A stretch of DNA of 64,000 bases from an uncultured Lachnospiraceae bacterium (lineage in GTDB: Bacteria; Bacillota; Clostridia; Lachnospirales; Lachnospiraceae): contig CAJTKA010000007.1 of assembly GCA_910576815.1 (NCBI GenBank), positions 1 through 64,000 of the forward strand, in the 5' to 3' direction. Below, one piece after another: positions 17,015-25,368 of this stretch. The first letter of the stretch is position 1. The number at the start of each line of letters is the position of its first letter. Position numbers and translations under genes: made by a program. Below the pieces are notes generated by a model that saw only the letters and a list, made by a program, of their open reading frames with translations, searched no databases and had not been told where the DNA came from.

Positions 17015-17446
17015 CTACAGATATTCCTTCATTCTCTCTATGCTTTTTTCCTCAAAATCCATCAGCTCCTTCGCCAGCTCTACGGTATCGTCTCCTGCCA
17101 TTCCGTTATGTTTCAGGCTTTTCCACATACTGGTAATGCCCCTGTTACTGCCCTGGATCATGATTTCTGCCAAATGTTCCCTACTGATATTGAACGCAGT
17201 GTTCGCATGGATACTGCCTTTTAAGACCATCTCCCCAAACTGATTCGGACGGTAACTTTCCCCTTCTTCTCGCAGGATCCGGTCCAGCGCCCTGTTGTGA
17301 AGCTGCGCATATTGCAGCGACTGTTTGGATAAGGCCATAGAAAAATCATCATTATCGATCTTATCCAGGATCGTATCGATTGCCGTCATGCCCATCTGAG
17401 TATTTTTTTGAATCTCCTTAAGGATCATTTCGTCGTCATGCCTCAT
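17015..17446 (-). CDS. Hypothetical all-helical protein
   Basis: A 143-residue protein with no membrane segment or signal peptide, starting at ATG with GGAGG 8 nt upstream. The sequence is rich in amphipathic helix patterns (MALSKQSLQYAQLHNRALDR; REHLAEIMIQGSNRGITSM; VELAKELMDFEEKSIERMK), suggesting a four-helix bundle of the ferritin-like or spore-coat-like kind. I cannot assign a named family. It lies 41 nt downstream of a structured repeat element and has no obvious partner gene. Confidence 0.75.
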   Translation of the reverse strand: MRHDDEMILKEIQKNTQMGMTAIDTILDKIDNDDFSMALSKQSLQYAQLHNRALDRILREEGESYRPNQFGEMVLKGSIHANTAFNISREHLAEIMIQGSNRGITSMWKSLKHNGMAGDDTVELAKELMDFEEKSIERMKEYL

Positions 17447-17486
17447 GGTTTATGCCTCCGTGTTCTGACTCTGCTGCCTGTTTCCC

Positions 17487-17612
17487 CGTGTATAAGCAGA
17501 TTCGAAATGCTGCGCATTTCTCATTCGCGTTGCTCGTCAAAAGATAACACAGGCAATCTCGCATGCAAGCATGCAGCCTGCCTGTGCTATCTTTTGACTC
17601 TGCTTATACGCG
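17487..17612 (-). repeat. Three-helix structured repeat, copy 1
   Basis: Bounded by TATAAGCAGA/TCTGCTTATA arms. On the minus strand a long inner arm follows, starting GTCAAAAGATAGCACAGGCA, which pairs with a near-perfect complement ending TTATCTTTTGAC. Next come the linker CGAGCAACGCGAATGAG and the small hairpin AAATGCGCAGCATTT. Related copies lie at 20163-20284 and 37760-37882. It ends 41 nt before the next start codon. Confidence 0.88.
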
Positions 17613-17646
17613 AAAACAGGTGAGAACGCAATCGTTCTCACCTGTC
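17612..17646 (-). terminator. Rho-independent terminator of the SH3-domain gene
   Basis: A perfect 13-bp stem with arms ACAGGTGAGAACG and CGTTCTCACCTGT and a 4-nt loop, followed by TTTT on the minus strand, 35 nt after the stop at 17681. Confidence 0.8.
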
Positions 17647-17680
17647 CAGTATTTCCCTTTTTCTCTCCTTTAATCAGTAA

Positions 17681-18979
17681 TTATTCCACGTAATCCGACT
17701 TCACATAAGCGGTCTTGCCCTCATACTTGATCTTCGTCCAGCCATCGGCCTGTTTCATGATCACCTCAAGTTTTTCACCCGCATAAGCCGTCGCCAGCTT
17801 CTCCGAAGTTTCGCTTGCTCCGCTCCTGATCCTGACGTTCTCTTTTACCGTCACCGTGCCTGATGTCTCTGCGGATTCCGCAGTCTCAGTCGTATCTTGC
17901 TCGGTCTCCTCCGCTGACGCCGCATCTCTGACTTCCGTCTTTGAAGGCTCCAGATAATCACTCTTGATAAAGGCGTCTTCGCCGTTATACTCTACCTTGC
18001 TCCAGCCGTTGCCGCGCTCCTCAAGAAGCTTAAAAGTATCGCCGACTGCCGCTTTTCCAAGCTTATCTGCCGTCTCGCTGTCGGATGTCCTGATATTGAC
18101 CACATCAGTTGTTTTTACCTCGGTAACTACTGTCTCTGACGCAGCGCCGCTTTCCTCCGGCGTTTCCTCATTATCTGCGGCTTCCTCCGCATTGCTTTCT
18201 TCACTTTCCGTTTCCGTCTGCGCCGTTCCTTCCGCGCGGGCGAGCGTCTCACCTACGTTCTTTTCAATTTCATCCGTAAGCTCTACCAGGAAATCTGCCA
18301 GGGTACTATCCGCAACCACCATATCGTTATAAGCAGCCGTTGCCTTATTATTCAGGTCGATCACATCATCCTGAAGCTGCACTTCCCTGATATAACGCCG
18401 CTCACTGTCACTGAGCTCACAGTCCTCATTGATATAATAGGAACCGTCTTCCTTCGTGCAGACATAGAACGTATTCAATCCCGGCAACGGTTTGTCATAA
18501 TCAAAAAACTTTAATTCCGCATAGATAAAGGCAAGGTATGTGCCTTCCGACGGTCCTGCTTTGGTATAAACTTCTATCGATGAAGATTCCGTATATTTGC
18601 TGGTCTCTGCCGCTCGCAGTTTTTCCGTCGCATCCAGATAATACACCAGGTTGCTCATGGTCTCGGTATCTCCGTCTACCACCGCTTTATAGTAGCCTAC
18701 AAAAAATTCATTGATCCCGGGCACCACGTCCTTTTCAAGCGGCACCAAAGGAATCTCTTCCAGCGCATCATCGGCTCCTGCCCCTTCCTCCTGCGCCACC
18801 GCTGATTCCTCCTGCTCGATCTTACGCTTGTTCGCATTGATCGCGATCACGATCGTCAAACCCACACAGATCACGAGGATAACCGGCAGGACAATCTTGG
18901 AATATCTTACGAGCCAACCTTTCAGCGCATCAAACTTCGCCTTCAGGAAGCCCTGTATCGTGTTGTTTGATGTGTTCAT
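17681..18979 (-). CDS. Membrane-anchored protein with two bacterial SH3 domains
   Basis: A 432-residue protein with a short cytoplasmic N terminus and one membrane helix (about residues 28-50, IVLPVILVICVGLTIVIAIN). An extracellular helical region of about 200 residues follows, then an acidic Glu/Thr/Ser linker and two SH3_3-type repeats. The repeats are VVNIRTSDSETADKLGKAAV...GNGWSKVEYNGEDAFIKSDYLE and VRIRSGASETSEKLATAYAG...DGWTKIKYEGKTAYVKSDYVE. Such domains usually bind peptidoglycan, so a cell-wall-associated role is likely. A second protein with a similar C-terminal SH3 unit is encoded at 24416-25192. It follows the tRNA gene on the same strand and has its own terminator. Confidence 0.88.
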   Translation of the reverse strand: MNTSNNTIQGFLKAKFDALKGWLVRYSKIVLPVILVICVGLTIVIAINANKRKIEQEESAVAQEEGAGADDALEEIPLVPLEKDVVPGINEFFVGYYKAVVDGDTETMSNLVYYLDATEKLRAAETSKYTESSSIEVYTKAGPSEGTYLAFIYAELKFFDYDKPLPGLNTFYVCTKEDGSYYINEDCELSDSERRYIREVQLQDDVIDLNNKATAAYNDMVVADSTLADFLVELTDEIEKNVGETLARAEGTAQTETESEESNAEEAADNEETPEESGAASETVVTEVKTTDVVNIRTSDSETADKLGKAAVGDTFKLLEERGNGWSKVEYNGEDAFIKSDYLEPSKTEVRDAASAEETEQDTTETAESAETSGTVTVKENVRIRSGASETSEKLATAYAGEKLEVIMKQADGWTKIKYEGKTAYVKSDYVE

Positions 18980-18999
18980 GATTCAACCTTTCTTAATCA

Positions 19000-19056
19000 A
19001 AACTAACCGCTGCAGGATCGTTAGATCCTGCGGAGTTAACCCGCTAGGGTTTACTC
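19000..19056 (-). terminator. Tandem hairpins downstream of the tRNA gene
   Basis: On the minus strand the hairpin GGAGTAAACCC/GGGTTAACTCC follows the tRNA immediately. A perfect GCAGGATC/GATCCTGC hairpin (19012-19031) and a short T-rich stretch come next. Likely tRNA terminator or processing region. Confidence 0.55.
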
Positions 19057-19059
19057 CAA

Positions 19060-19131
19060 TGCACCCGACAGGACTCGAACCTGCATCAAAGGCGTCGGAG
19101 GCCTACGTTTTATCCATTAGACTACGGGTGC
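19060..19131 (-). tRNA. tRNA-Arg (CCG anticodon)
   Basis: The acceptor arms GCACCCG and CGGGTGC pair perfectly, with discriminator A. The T arm GCAGGTTCGAGTCCTGT is present. The anticodon arm TAGGC-CTCCGAC-GCC reads C-C-G in the loop, giving Arg for CGG codons. The 3' CCA is not encoded, since the next bases are TTG. The D arm (GTCTAATGGATAAAAC) is slightly irregular. Confidence 0.93.
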
Positions 19132-19146
19132 CCGCTTTCGATGTAA

Positions 19147-19177
19147 TTTGTTACAAATTTATTACAAATTTGTTACA
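19147..19177. repeat. Short AT-rich repeats between tRNA promoter and tRNA
   Basis: Three near-direct repeats of TTACAAATTT/TTGTTACA lie in the leader between the -10 box and the tRNA 5' end. The function is unknown; they may be a processing or regulatory leader. Confidence 0.5.
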
Positions 19178-19185
19178 CCTTTTGC

Positions 19186-19214
19186 ATCATACCACAAGCG
19201 GGCACACTTGTCAA
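19186..19214 (-). promoter_or_regulatory. SigA promoter of the tRNA-Arg gene
   Basis: On the minus strand a perfect TTGACA (19209-19214), a 17-bp spacer and TATGAT (19186-19191) lie about 55 nt upstream of the tRNA. Confidence 0.85.
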
Positions 19215-19224
19215 GTAATGACAG

Positions 19225-20112
19225 CTAAGAAATAATTTCCTCGATTTCAGCGTTTGTCCGATTGTATCGGTACAACCCGTAGGATAACACCTCCTCCGCC
19301 TCCACCTGCGTTCTGTTGACTTCACTCACCATCTGCCTGTAAAAGTCATATTCCTGACAGTGATCGTCAGGCAACAGCAGCACCTCATGTACAGAACTTG
19401 GCAGGATCAAAAGATCACAGTCAAACTTCGCCGCCAGTTCCTCCATCTGCTCGGAATAGAGCATGGCAGATGCGCCAAAGCGCTTCTCCTGATTGGTAAG
19501 GACATACATTGGCAGATCGTCTTCTCCCTGTACGGTAATTCCCGTCATGTCTTCGACCAGTTCCCGCATGGACACCAGAAGCTCAGGCATATCCCGCCTG
19601 GTGTTGCGCTTGGCCGTGCGATAAAGGGACTCGGCATTCTGCCGCCACATCATCATATGCTCCCTGTTGATGGTAATGGACGCTCCCGCAAGTACCTCGT
19701 CCTCCAGAGCATAATAAAATACGATCGCCAGATCGTGCCAGCGAAGATGGGGCGCATCCTCCAAAAACTTCTTATTCTGCGCAAAACTGACCAGCTTATA
19801 AAAAATTCTGTTCTTCACACTGCTATAGTCATGGAAAAAATCCATATCCAGATCCAGCGCCATAGACTGCTCCTCGTGGCAGTTGATGATCCTGCCCGCC
19901 AGATCGTCAATACTTTCACCCCTTAAATATTCCTCGTAGAGTCCTTCCAGATAGATGGTGGGAAATACGCTGTTCTCCTTCCTGATGATGGCAACTCCCG
20001 TCAGCTCCACACCGTTATTTTTGGTCACCCGGATCACTCTGATCTCATAGGCATCTCCCATTCTCTCCTGCAATGTTTCCGCAATGTTTTCCACAAATGT
20101 CTCAAAATTCAT
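19225..20112 (-). CDS. DUF5688 family protein
   Basis: A 295-residue soluble protein starting at ATG 20112 (MNFETFVENIAETLQERMG) with GAGGG 5 nt upstream. A longer frame to 20142 lacks a ribosome site. The N-terminal half (KNNGVELTGVAIIRKENSVFPTIYLEGLYEEY) and the overall helical pattern match DUF5688 proteins, which are abundant in gut Lachnospiraceae and have no known function. It lies 51 nt downstream of a structured repeat and after the efp terminator, so it probably has its own transcript. Confidence 0.85.
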   Translation of the reverse strand: MNFETFVENIAETLQERMGDAYEIRVIRVTKNNGVELTGVAIIRKENSVFPTIYLEGLYEEYLRGESIDDLAGRIINCHEEQSMALDLDMDFFHDYSSVKNRIFYKLVSFAQNKKFLEDAPHLRWHDLAIVFYYALEDEVLAGASITINREHMMMWRQNAESLYRTAKRNTRRDMPELLVSMRELVEDMTGITVQGEDDLPMYVLTNQEKRFGASAMLYSEQMEELAAKFDCDLLILPSSVHEVLLLPDDHCQEYDFYRQMVSEVNRTQVEAEEVLSYGLYRYNRTNAEIEEIIS

Positions 20113-20162
20113 ATAACCCTCTTTCCCATTCTCTCCGGGCATATTTTTGAGATAGTGTAAAT

Positions 20163-20284
20163 CGCATAAGCAGACTCGAAATGCTACGCATTTCTCGTTC
20201 GCGTTGCTCGCCGTAAATCAACATATCCATCCTTGCATGCCAGCATGCAGTCTGTATCTGCTGCTTTCCGGCTTTGCTTATGCG
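20163..20284 (-). repeat. Three-helix structured repeat, copy 2
   Basis: Outer arms CGCATAAGCA/TCTGCTTATGCG, the linker CGAGCAACGCGAACGAG and the small hairpin AAATGCGTAGCATTT are conserved with the copies at 17.5 and 37.8 kb. The long inner arm is different in sequence and capped by GCATGC/GCATGC. It lies between the efp terminator and the DUF5688 start. Confidence 0.88.
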
Positions 20285-20289
20285 CGCAA

Positions 20290-20321
20290 AAGAAAACAAT
20301 ACAGACTTTCGCCTGTATTGT
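20290..20321 (-). terminator. efp: Rho-independent terminator of efp
   Basis: Perfect arms ACAATACAG and CTGTATTGT with an 8-nt loop followed by TTTTCTTTTG on the minus strand, 29 nt after the efp stop. Confidence 0.88.
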
Positions 20322-20349
20322 CTTATGGGCTTTGGGATATTGCGTTTTC

Positions 20350-20907
20350 TTATACTCTGGACAGATACTCTCCTGTTCTGGTGTCGATCTTGATCACTTC
20401 GCCGTTGTCCACGAACAGCGGCACCATCACCTTAGCGCCAGTCTCCACGATCGCGGGCTTGGTTGCGCCTGTCGCGGTATCGCCCTTGAAACCGGGCTCC
20501 GTATCCGTGATTTGAAGCTCCACGAACAGCGGCGGCTCGATTGCAAACACATTGCCGTTATAGGAGCAGATCTTGACCATCTCATTCTCTTTCACAAACT
20601 TCAGAGCATCCCCTACCGCATCCGCGTTCAATGCGATCTGGTCATAACTCTCTGTATCCATGAAATTGTACAGATCGCCGTCCGAATATAAGTACTGCAT
20701 GTCCTTTCTGTCAATACGCGCCTGTGGAAATTTCTCTGTGGGGCGGAAACTCTTTTCCACCACACCGCCATTGATGATATTTTTCAGCTTCGTTCTGACA
20801 AAGGCTGCACCTTTGCCGGGTTTTACGTGCTGAAACTCAATTATCTGATAAACATTACCTTCCATCTCGACGGTAATGCCGTTTCTGAAATCACCTGCTG
20901 ATACCAT
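20350..20907 (-). CDS. efp: Translation elongation factor P
   Basis: A 185-residue EF-P that relieves ribosome stalling at polyproline motifs. The three beta-barrel domains are present. The loop at the tip of domain I reads VKPGKGAAF with Lys 32 at the modification site. The signature KIDTRTGEYLSRV ends the protein. It has normal length and is the last gene of the run aroE-aroK-aroQ-efp, 61 nt after aroQ, closed by a terminator. Confidence 0.98.
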   Translation of the reverse strand: MVSAGDFRNGITVEMEGNVYQIIEFQHVKPGKGAAFVRTKLKNIINGGVVEKSFRPTEKFPQARIDRKDMQYLYSDGDLYNFMDTESYDQIALNADAVGDALKFVKENEMVKICSYNGNVFAIEPPLFVELQITDTEPGFKGDTATGATKPAIVETGAKVMVPLFVDNGEVIKIDTRTGEYLSRV

Positions 20908-20968
20908 GATTCAATTTCCTCCTAAGTCTTCACAAATATAATTCTTTTCTAGTGTATACTAAATGACT

Positions 20969-21418
20969 TTATTTTTCAACCACTTTCGGAAAATTTTCCA
21001 GAATGAAGTCGATCGCCTGCAGATAGCCGTCCAGACCCTGCCCGTAAATCTGCCTGTCACAGACCGGCGCCGTCACCGAAACTTTGCGAAATTCCTCCCG
21101 TTTCGTGATATCGGAAATATGGATCTCCACCTTGGGAACGGTAATGCTCGCCAATGCATCCCGGATCGCATAGCTGTAATGCGTAAAGGCGCCCGGATTG
21201 ATGACGATGCCCTCGGTGCCGTCAAAGTAGGAATCCTGGATCCTGTCAATGATAGCGCCCTCGTGGTTACTCTGAAAGACCTCGATGGTACATCCCGTCT
21301 CCTCCCCCTTCTTTGCAATCATCTGCAGCAAATAATCATAGTCCTGCGTGCCGTACACACTCTTTTCCCGAATCCCCAAAAAATTCAGATTCGGCCCGTT
21401 GATCACCAATAGTTTCAT
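20969..21418 (-). CDS. aroQ: Type II 3-dehydroquinate dehydratase
   Basis: A 149-residue protein that catalyses the third step of the shikimate pathway, dehydration of 3-dehydroquinate. It shows the catalytic N terminus LVINGPNLNFLGIREKSVYG (Asn and Tyr), SNHEGAIIDRIQDS, the substrate loop INPGAFTHYSYAIRDAL and VEIHISDITKREEFRK. The ATG at 21418 follows GGAG by 6 nt. It lies directly downstream of aroK in a small shikimate operon. Confidence 0.97.
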   Translation of the reverse strand: MKLLVINGPNLNFLGIREKSVYGTQDYDYLLQMIAKKGEETGCTIEVFQSNHEGAIIDRIQDSYFDGTEGIVINPGAFTHYSYAIRDALASITVPKVEIHISDITKREEFRKVSVTAPVCDRQIYGQGLDGYLQAIDFILENFPKVVEK

Positions 21419-21494
21419 TACGATCTCCTTCCCCATGCTTTTGCACGGACTTCTGTTCTTACGGCGTCTCCATTCCTGTCCTGCTTTTCCTCTA

Positions 21495-22004
21495 TCATTC
21501 TATTACCTTTTCCTCGATCTCGCACAAAATCTCATCAAAGCTTTTGCCGTCCACCGTGATCACGACATCCGCCGCCTCCCGGTAATAAGGATCTCTCTCC
21601 TGTAACAGCGTCTTTATTTTTGTCAACGGATTTTCTCCCTGCAAGAGCGGTCTTGTAGTGTCATCTTTGAGCCTTTCGTAAATCGTCTCAGCTTCCGCCC
21701 GCAGATAAAAAACCTGTCCCAATTCACGCAGCAGCCTTCGATTTTCTTCCCGCATGGGCAGGCCGCCTCCCACCGAAATGATCTGATTTGCCGCAGTATC
21801 GATCAGTTTTCGCAGACTTTGTGTCTCCCTGTCCCTAAAATAAGACTCGCCGTCCGTGGCAAAAATCTCGGATATGGTCCTTTTTTCTTCTCTCTCGATT
21901 TCTTTATCCGTGTCTATGACCGTACGTCGCAGGCGGTAGGACAGCCTTAAACCCACCGTCGTCTTGCCGCAGCCCATAAACCCGATCAGTATCACATTAC
22001 TCAT
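21495..22004 (-). CDS. aroK: Shikimate kinase
   Basis: A 169-residue P-loop kinase that phosphorylates shikimate. It shows Walker A GFMGCGKTTVG, the DTDKEIE motif (Asp for Mg/shikimate), FRDRETQSL (Arg for shikimate), the VGGGLPMREEN loop and the lid region TTRPLLQG. Length is normal. It lies 19 nt downstream of aroE and upstream of aroQ. Confidence 0.97.
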   Translation of the reverse strand: MSNVILIGFMGCGKTTVGLRLSYRLRRTVIDTDKEIEREEKRTISEIFATDGESYFRDRETQSLRKLIDTAANQIISVGGGLPMREENRRLLRELGQVFYLRAEAETIYERLKDDTTRPLLQGENPLTKIKTLLQERDPYYREAADVVITVDGKSFDEILCEIEEKVIE

Positions 22005-22023
22005 ATTTTCCTCTTTCGTTTTT

Positions 22024-22887
22024 TTACGAAATGGCGTTTCTTAAGCTTTCGTACACAATCTGCGCCTCGCTCTCTGGCACCGCGATCTCGTTCCACAGCT
22101 CGTAGGCGATAATTCCCTGGTACAAAAGCATCTTAAGACCATTGTAAGCCCTGCCGCCATGCGCCTTTACCAGCCGCATGAATTTTGTCTCCCATGGGTT
22201 GTAGATGAGGTCAAAACCCGTGTGCACCTTCTCATAAAACGCATCATCTGCAATCACCACGTCCTCATTGTTTGGCGAAAGCCCCACGGAGGTTCCCTGA
22301 ATCGCCAGATACTTTCCTTCGGGAATCGCCGCGTGATCCGCAAGTTTCATGGGCATTATCGTCTCTCTGCCCACAGAAGCATTGACCTCCGCCGCCACCG
22401 TCTGTGCCCTGTCCAGGGTTCGGTTCAACAGATATACCTTTTCTGCGCCCTTGGCCGCACACAACCAGGCGACTGCACGGGCCGCGCCGCCCGCGCCGAG
22501 TAAAATGATCTGCTCTCCCGCGATCCTAATGCCTTCCGACTGCATCGCCCGATAAAGGCCCTCCATATCCGTATTGTAGCCCTTGTAACCATCCGCCGTC
22601 CGCACCAGCGTATTGACCGCGCCGATGTTTTTGGCCAGGTCGTCGATCTGCGCAAGGCAGGCAATGACCTCGCTCTTGTAAGGCACCGTCACGTTTAAGC
22701 CCAGAATATTCAGGGCCTGCGCGCCCTTTACCGCCTCCGCCAGCCTTCCCTGCTCCACATGAAAAGGCACATATACAAGCTCCTGTCCCAGCCTTTTTGC
22801 CAGCGTATTGTGAATCAGCGGTGACAACGTATGTTCCACAGGATTACCGATCAGCCCGCAGGTTCTTGTCTTCCCGTTTATCTCCAT
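22024..22887 (-). CDS. aroE: Shikimate 5-dehydrogenase
   Basis: A 287-residue NADPH-dependent reductase of 3-dehydroshikimate. The N-terminal substrate domain has GNPVEHTLSPLIHN and the catalytic lysine in NVTVPYKSEVI. NTDMEGLYRAM follows. The Rossmann domain has LLGAGGAARAVAWL and NRTLDRAQ. C-terminal KMLLYQGIIAYELW is typical. It starts at ATG with GGGAGGAG upstream. It is first of the aroE-aroK-aroQ set, 42 nt after yqeG. Confidence 0.97.
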   Translation of the reverse strand: MEINGKTRTCGLIGNPVEHTLSPLIHNTLAKRLGQELVYVPFHVEQGRLAEAVKGAQALNILGLNVTVPYKSEVIACLAQIDDLAKNIGAVNTLVRTADGYKGYNTDMEGLYRAMQSEGIRIAGEQIILLGAGGAARAVAWLCAAKGAEKVYLLNRTLDRAQTVAAEVNASVGRETIMPMKLADHAAIPEGKYLAIQGTSVGLSPNNEDVVIADDAFYEKVHTGFDLIYNPWETKFMRLVKAHGGRAYNGLKMLLYQGIIAYELWNEIAVPESEAQIVYESLRNAIS

Positions 22888-22929
22888 TTTCCCTCTCCTC
22901 CCGCATCTCTTTCATGCCGCGCAGACGTC

Positions 22930-23445
22930 CTATCGCCCTGCGCTCTGCCTTCTCAGGGAGCGTTTGTAAAAATGCAACACGATCCACTCCAGCCGCCTTT
23001 TTAAGACGATCTGAATCTCCTCCTTGGGGTGGATCGGCTTGACCAGATAAGTTAATAGTCCGACACGCTTTGCGCCCCACACATCCGTAAAAAGCTGATC
23101 TCCCACAAAGAAGGTCGTCTCCGGCGTTGTACCCATCAGTTCCATTGCCTTACAGTAGCCTGTCCTTCCGGGCTTTCCTGCCTTAAAGAGGTATCGCGAA
23201 TGCACCTTATCGTTGAAAGTCTTCACCCGCGGTTCCTTATTATTTGACAAAAGCACACTTTCAAGACCGATTCCCCGCAGCCGCTCAAAGAGAGCAATGC
23301 TCCTTTCGTCAGCCGGCGCTCCATGCGGCACCAGCGTATTGTCAATATCGAAGATCACACCACGGAAACCCTTTTGATACAATCCTTCATAATCAACTTC
23401 ATAAGCGGAATCCAGATATTCATCCGGATAAAAACATTCCAGCAT
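22930..23445 (-). CDS. yqeG: YqeG family HAD-IIIA phosphatase
   Basis: A 171-residue HAD-superfamily phosphatase. Motif I is FDIDNTLVPHG (nucleophile and acid/base Asp), motif II is LLSNNKEPRV, motif III is the Lys in KAGKPGRTGY, and motif IV is FVGDQLFTDVWGAKR. YqeG homologues act on phosphorylated lipids or small metabolites; the substrate here is unknown. In Bacillus yqeG also lies beside aroE, which supports the assignment. Confidence 0.93.
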   Translation of the reverse strand: MLECFYPDEYLDSAYEVDYEGLYQKGFRGVIFDIDNTLVPHGAPADERSIALFERLRGIGLESVLLSNNKEPRVKTFNDKVHSRYLFKAGKPGRTGYCKAMELMGTTPETTFFVGDQLFTDVWGAKRVGLLTYLVKPIHPKEEIQIVLKRRLEWIVLHFYKRSLRRQSAGR

Positions 23446-23503
23446 ACTACTTCTCCCTCATTATCCGATTTCAAATTTCATTTGGACGCCCGTGTGCATC
23501 AAT

Positions 23504-23534
23504 AAAACACCCCGCCGCAAGGCAAGGTGTTTTT
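23504..23534 (-). terminator. nrdR: Terminator hairpin after nrdR
   Basis: The arms AAAACACC and GGTGTTTT enclose a GC-rich loop. Lies 27 nt after the nrdR stop and can act in both directions. Confidence 0.7.
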
Positions 23535-23560
23535 AGATTGTTTCCTCTTTTACGGAAAGC

Positions 23561-24013
23561 TTACTTGTCCAGCACGCTCTTAAGCTCCTCCATAAAGGTA
23601 TTGATATCCTTAAATTCACGATAGACAGAGGCAAATCTGACGTAGGCCACCGCTTCCAGATCCTTTAACTTATTCATGACCATTTCTCCGATCACCTGGC
23701 TCGGGATCTCCTTTTCCTCTTTGTTGAAAATCTCCGTCTCCACCTCGTCTACCAGCTGGTTGATCTGGTTGGCGCTGATCGGTCTCTTGTGACAGGCCCT
23801 GAGCACACCAGCCTCGATCTTGGAGCGGTCATATGTCTCCCTGTTATTGTCTTTCTTGATGATGATCAGCGGTATCGTCTCCACCTTTTCGTAGGTGGTA
23901 AAACGCTTATCACATTCATCACAGACACGTCTCCTGCGGATGGAACTGTTGTCCTCCGCCGGTCTGCTGTCTATGACTCTGGTATTTTCATGACCACAAA
24001 ATGGACATTTCAT
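23561..24013 (-). CDS. nrdR: Transcriptional repressor NrdR
   Basis: A 150-residue regulator of ribonucleotide reductase genes. The N-terminal zinc ribbon has CPFCGHENTRVIDSRP and CDECDKRFTTYE. The ATP-cone domain starts at PLIIIKKDNNRETYDR and senses ATP/dATP. The start ATG 24013 (MKCPFCG) follows AGGAGG; the frame extends upstream without a ribosome site. Position after the YlmC-like gene is conserved near sigG in many Clostridia. Confidence 0.97.
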   Translation of the reverse strand: MKCPFCGHENTRVIDSRPAEDNSSIRRRRVCDECDKRFTTYEKVETIPLIIIKKDNNRETYDRSKIEAGVLRACHKRPISANQINQLVDEVETEIFNKEEKEIPSQVIGEMVMNKLKDLEAVAYVRFASVYREFKDINTFMEELKSVLDK

Positions 24014-24121
24014 CCCGGATATCCTCCTTATCCCCCTGTACTGATATAACAATCAATACGAATATTATAGGGGAAAAGGATCATTATGTCAACTACTTTA
24101 TGGAAACCATTTTCCTTCCGG

Positions 24122-24355
24122 CTAAAGACAGATATCCACCACGATAATATCCGGCCCGATCTTTTTGATATCCTTATAACAGATCACATAATCCGGCGAA
24201 TTTCCAAAAAAGCTACACCATTTGTTTTCACCGGGAATGATCAGTTTGCAGATCTGCCCCGTACACTCGTCAAACTCAAAGTCACTGACTCTGCCAAGCC
24301 GCTCACAGTTTTTCAGGTTGATGACTTCCTTTTTCTTTAATTCCGAAAATAACAT
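24122..24355 (-). CDS. YlmC/YmxH family PRC-barrel sporulation protein
   Basis: A 77-residue protein with a single PRC-barrel-like fold (MLFSELKKKEVINLKNCERLG, then SDFEFDECTGQICKLIIPG). The family is found in spore formers and lies next to sigG in many Clostridia. Start ATG with GGAGG 6 nt upstream. Role in sporulation is inferred from family and neighbourhood. Confidence 0.9.
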   Translation of the reverse strand: MLFSELKKKEVINLKNCERLGRVSDFEFDECTGQICKLIIPGENKWCSFFGNSPDYVICYKDIKKIGPDIIVVDICL

Positions 24356-24415
24356 GGGAACCTCCGCAGGAGGGCTTATTACATCTTATGCGTCCTTCCC
24401 CAAAAGGTGCCTGCA

Positions 24416-25192
24416 TTACTGAATTTCCACATAATCCGCAAAGACATAACCGTACTCGTAACCTGCCTCCTCCGGCAGAAGGATGCGATACCATGTGCCG
24501 CCCTCCACGACTTCCGTATATTCGTAGCTTTCTCCCGCCTTTGCCTTTTTAATGACAGTCGTGCCGTCCGTGCTCGGGTTATCCCGGATATTCACAGCCG
24601 CCGTGGTGACAAGTGTGCCGCCCACCGTAACTTCCGCCTCGCCGCCGTCGTCCCCCGGCTCCTCCGTAAGCTCCTGACCGCCATCCGGCTGCTCGATCTG
24701 CTCACCTTCTTCGGCTTCCTCACGATCCGCCTCCTGCTCCTTAGCGATCTTATCATAATCTTTCGGCACATAGCGTTTATACAGATTGTAGCCGAGAACA
24801 GCCAGAATCACCAGCAGGATACAACCGACTGCGACGGTCATAATGGAAAGAATATCTACGCTCTCCTCATCGTCATCATCGTAATCGTCATCCTCATCCT
24901 CCCAGTCTCTGCGCCTCGGCGGCGCCTGTCTCTTTTTCGGCGGTGGTGCTGCGCTTGTCTTTTTCGGCGGCGGAGCCGGGTTTGCCTTTCTCTTTGGAGT
25001 CTCCTCCGCGCTCGTTTTCTTACCCCTTCGTTCCCCGGATACCTCAGTGCCGCATCCCGGACAGAATTTCACACCTTCTCTGAGCGTTTCCCCGCATTCG
25101 GGACACCGTCTTTTTCTAATGATCTTCGCACCGCACCCCGGACAGAACTGGTCGGAATCCGTAAGGCGCGTGCCGCAATCAGGACATACCAT
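24416..25192 (-). CDS. Zinc-ribbon membrane protein with SH3 domain
   Basis: A 258-residue protein with two cytoplasmic zinc ribbons (CPDCGTRL..FCPGCGAK and CPECGETL..FCPGCGTE). A Lys/Pro/Ala-rich basic linker and an acidic Asp/Glu stretch follow, then one membrane helix (about residues 112-133, ILSIMTVAVGCILLVILAVL). An acidic extracellular linker leads to a C-terminal SH3_3 domain (VNIRDNPSTDGTTVIKKAK). The topology links an inside metal-binding head to a wall-binding outside domain. The function is unknown. It lies 60 nt upstream of ylmC. Confidence 0.85.
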   Translation of the reverse strand: MVCPDCGTRLTDSDQFCPGCGAKIIRKRRCPECGETLREGVKFCPGCGTEVSGERRGKKTSAEETPKRKANPAPPPKKTSAAPPPKKRQAPPRRRDWEDEDDDYDDDDEESVDILSIMTVAVGCILLVILAVLGYNLYKRYVPKDYDKIAKEQEADREEAEEGEQIEQPDGGQELTEEPGDDGGEAEVTVGGTLVTTAAVNIRDNPSTDGTTVIKKAKAGESYEYTEVVEGGTWYRILLPEEAGYEYGYVFADYVEIQ

Positions 25193-25298
25193 AGCATTTA
25201 CTCCTTACTTTTTCAATCTATTTATTCCCATCAAAAAATTGTACCAAAAAACTAGAAATTTGTAAAATCTTATCCAACTTTTTTTCCTTAATTTTTTG

Positions 25299-25328
25299 TG
25301 AATAATTTCCCGCCGTCTGCGCATGCTT
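25299..25328 (+). promoter_or_regulatory. sigG: Possible SigF/SigG-type promoter of sigG
   Basis: TGAATA (25299-25304), a 17-bp spacer and CATGCTT (25322-25328) resemble forespore sigma-factor promoters and lie about 40 nt upstream of the sigG start. The match is by eye against a loose consensus. Confidence 0.35.
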
Positions 25329-25368
25329 GTTAGAAAACCCCATTAGAATATGAAAGGCTGGTAACGTT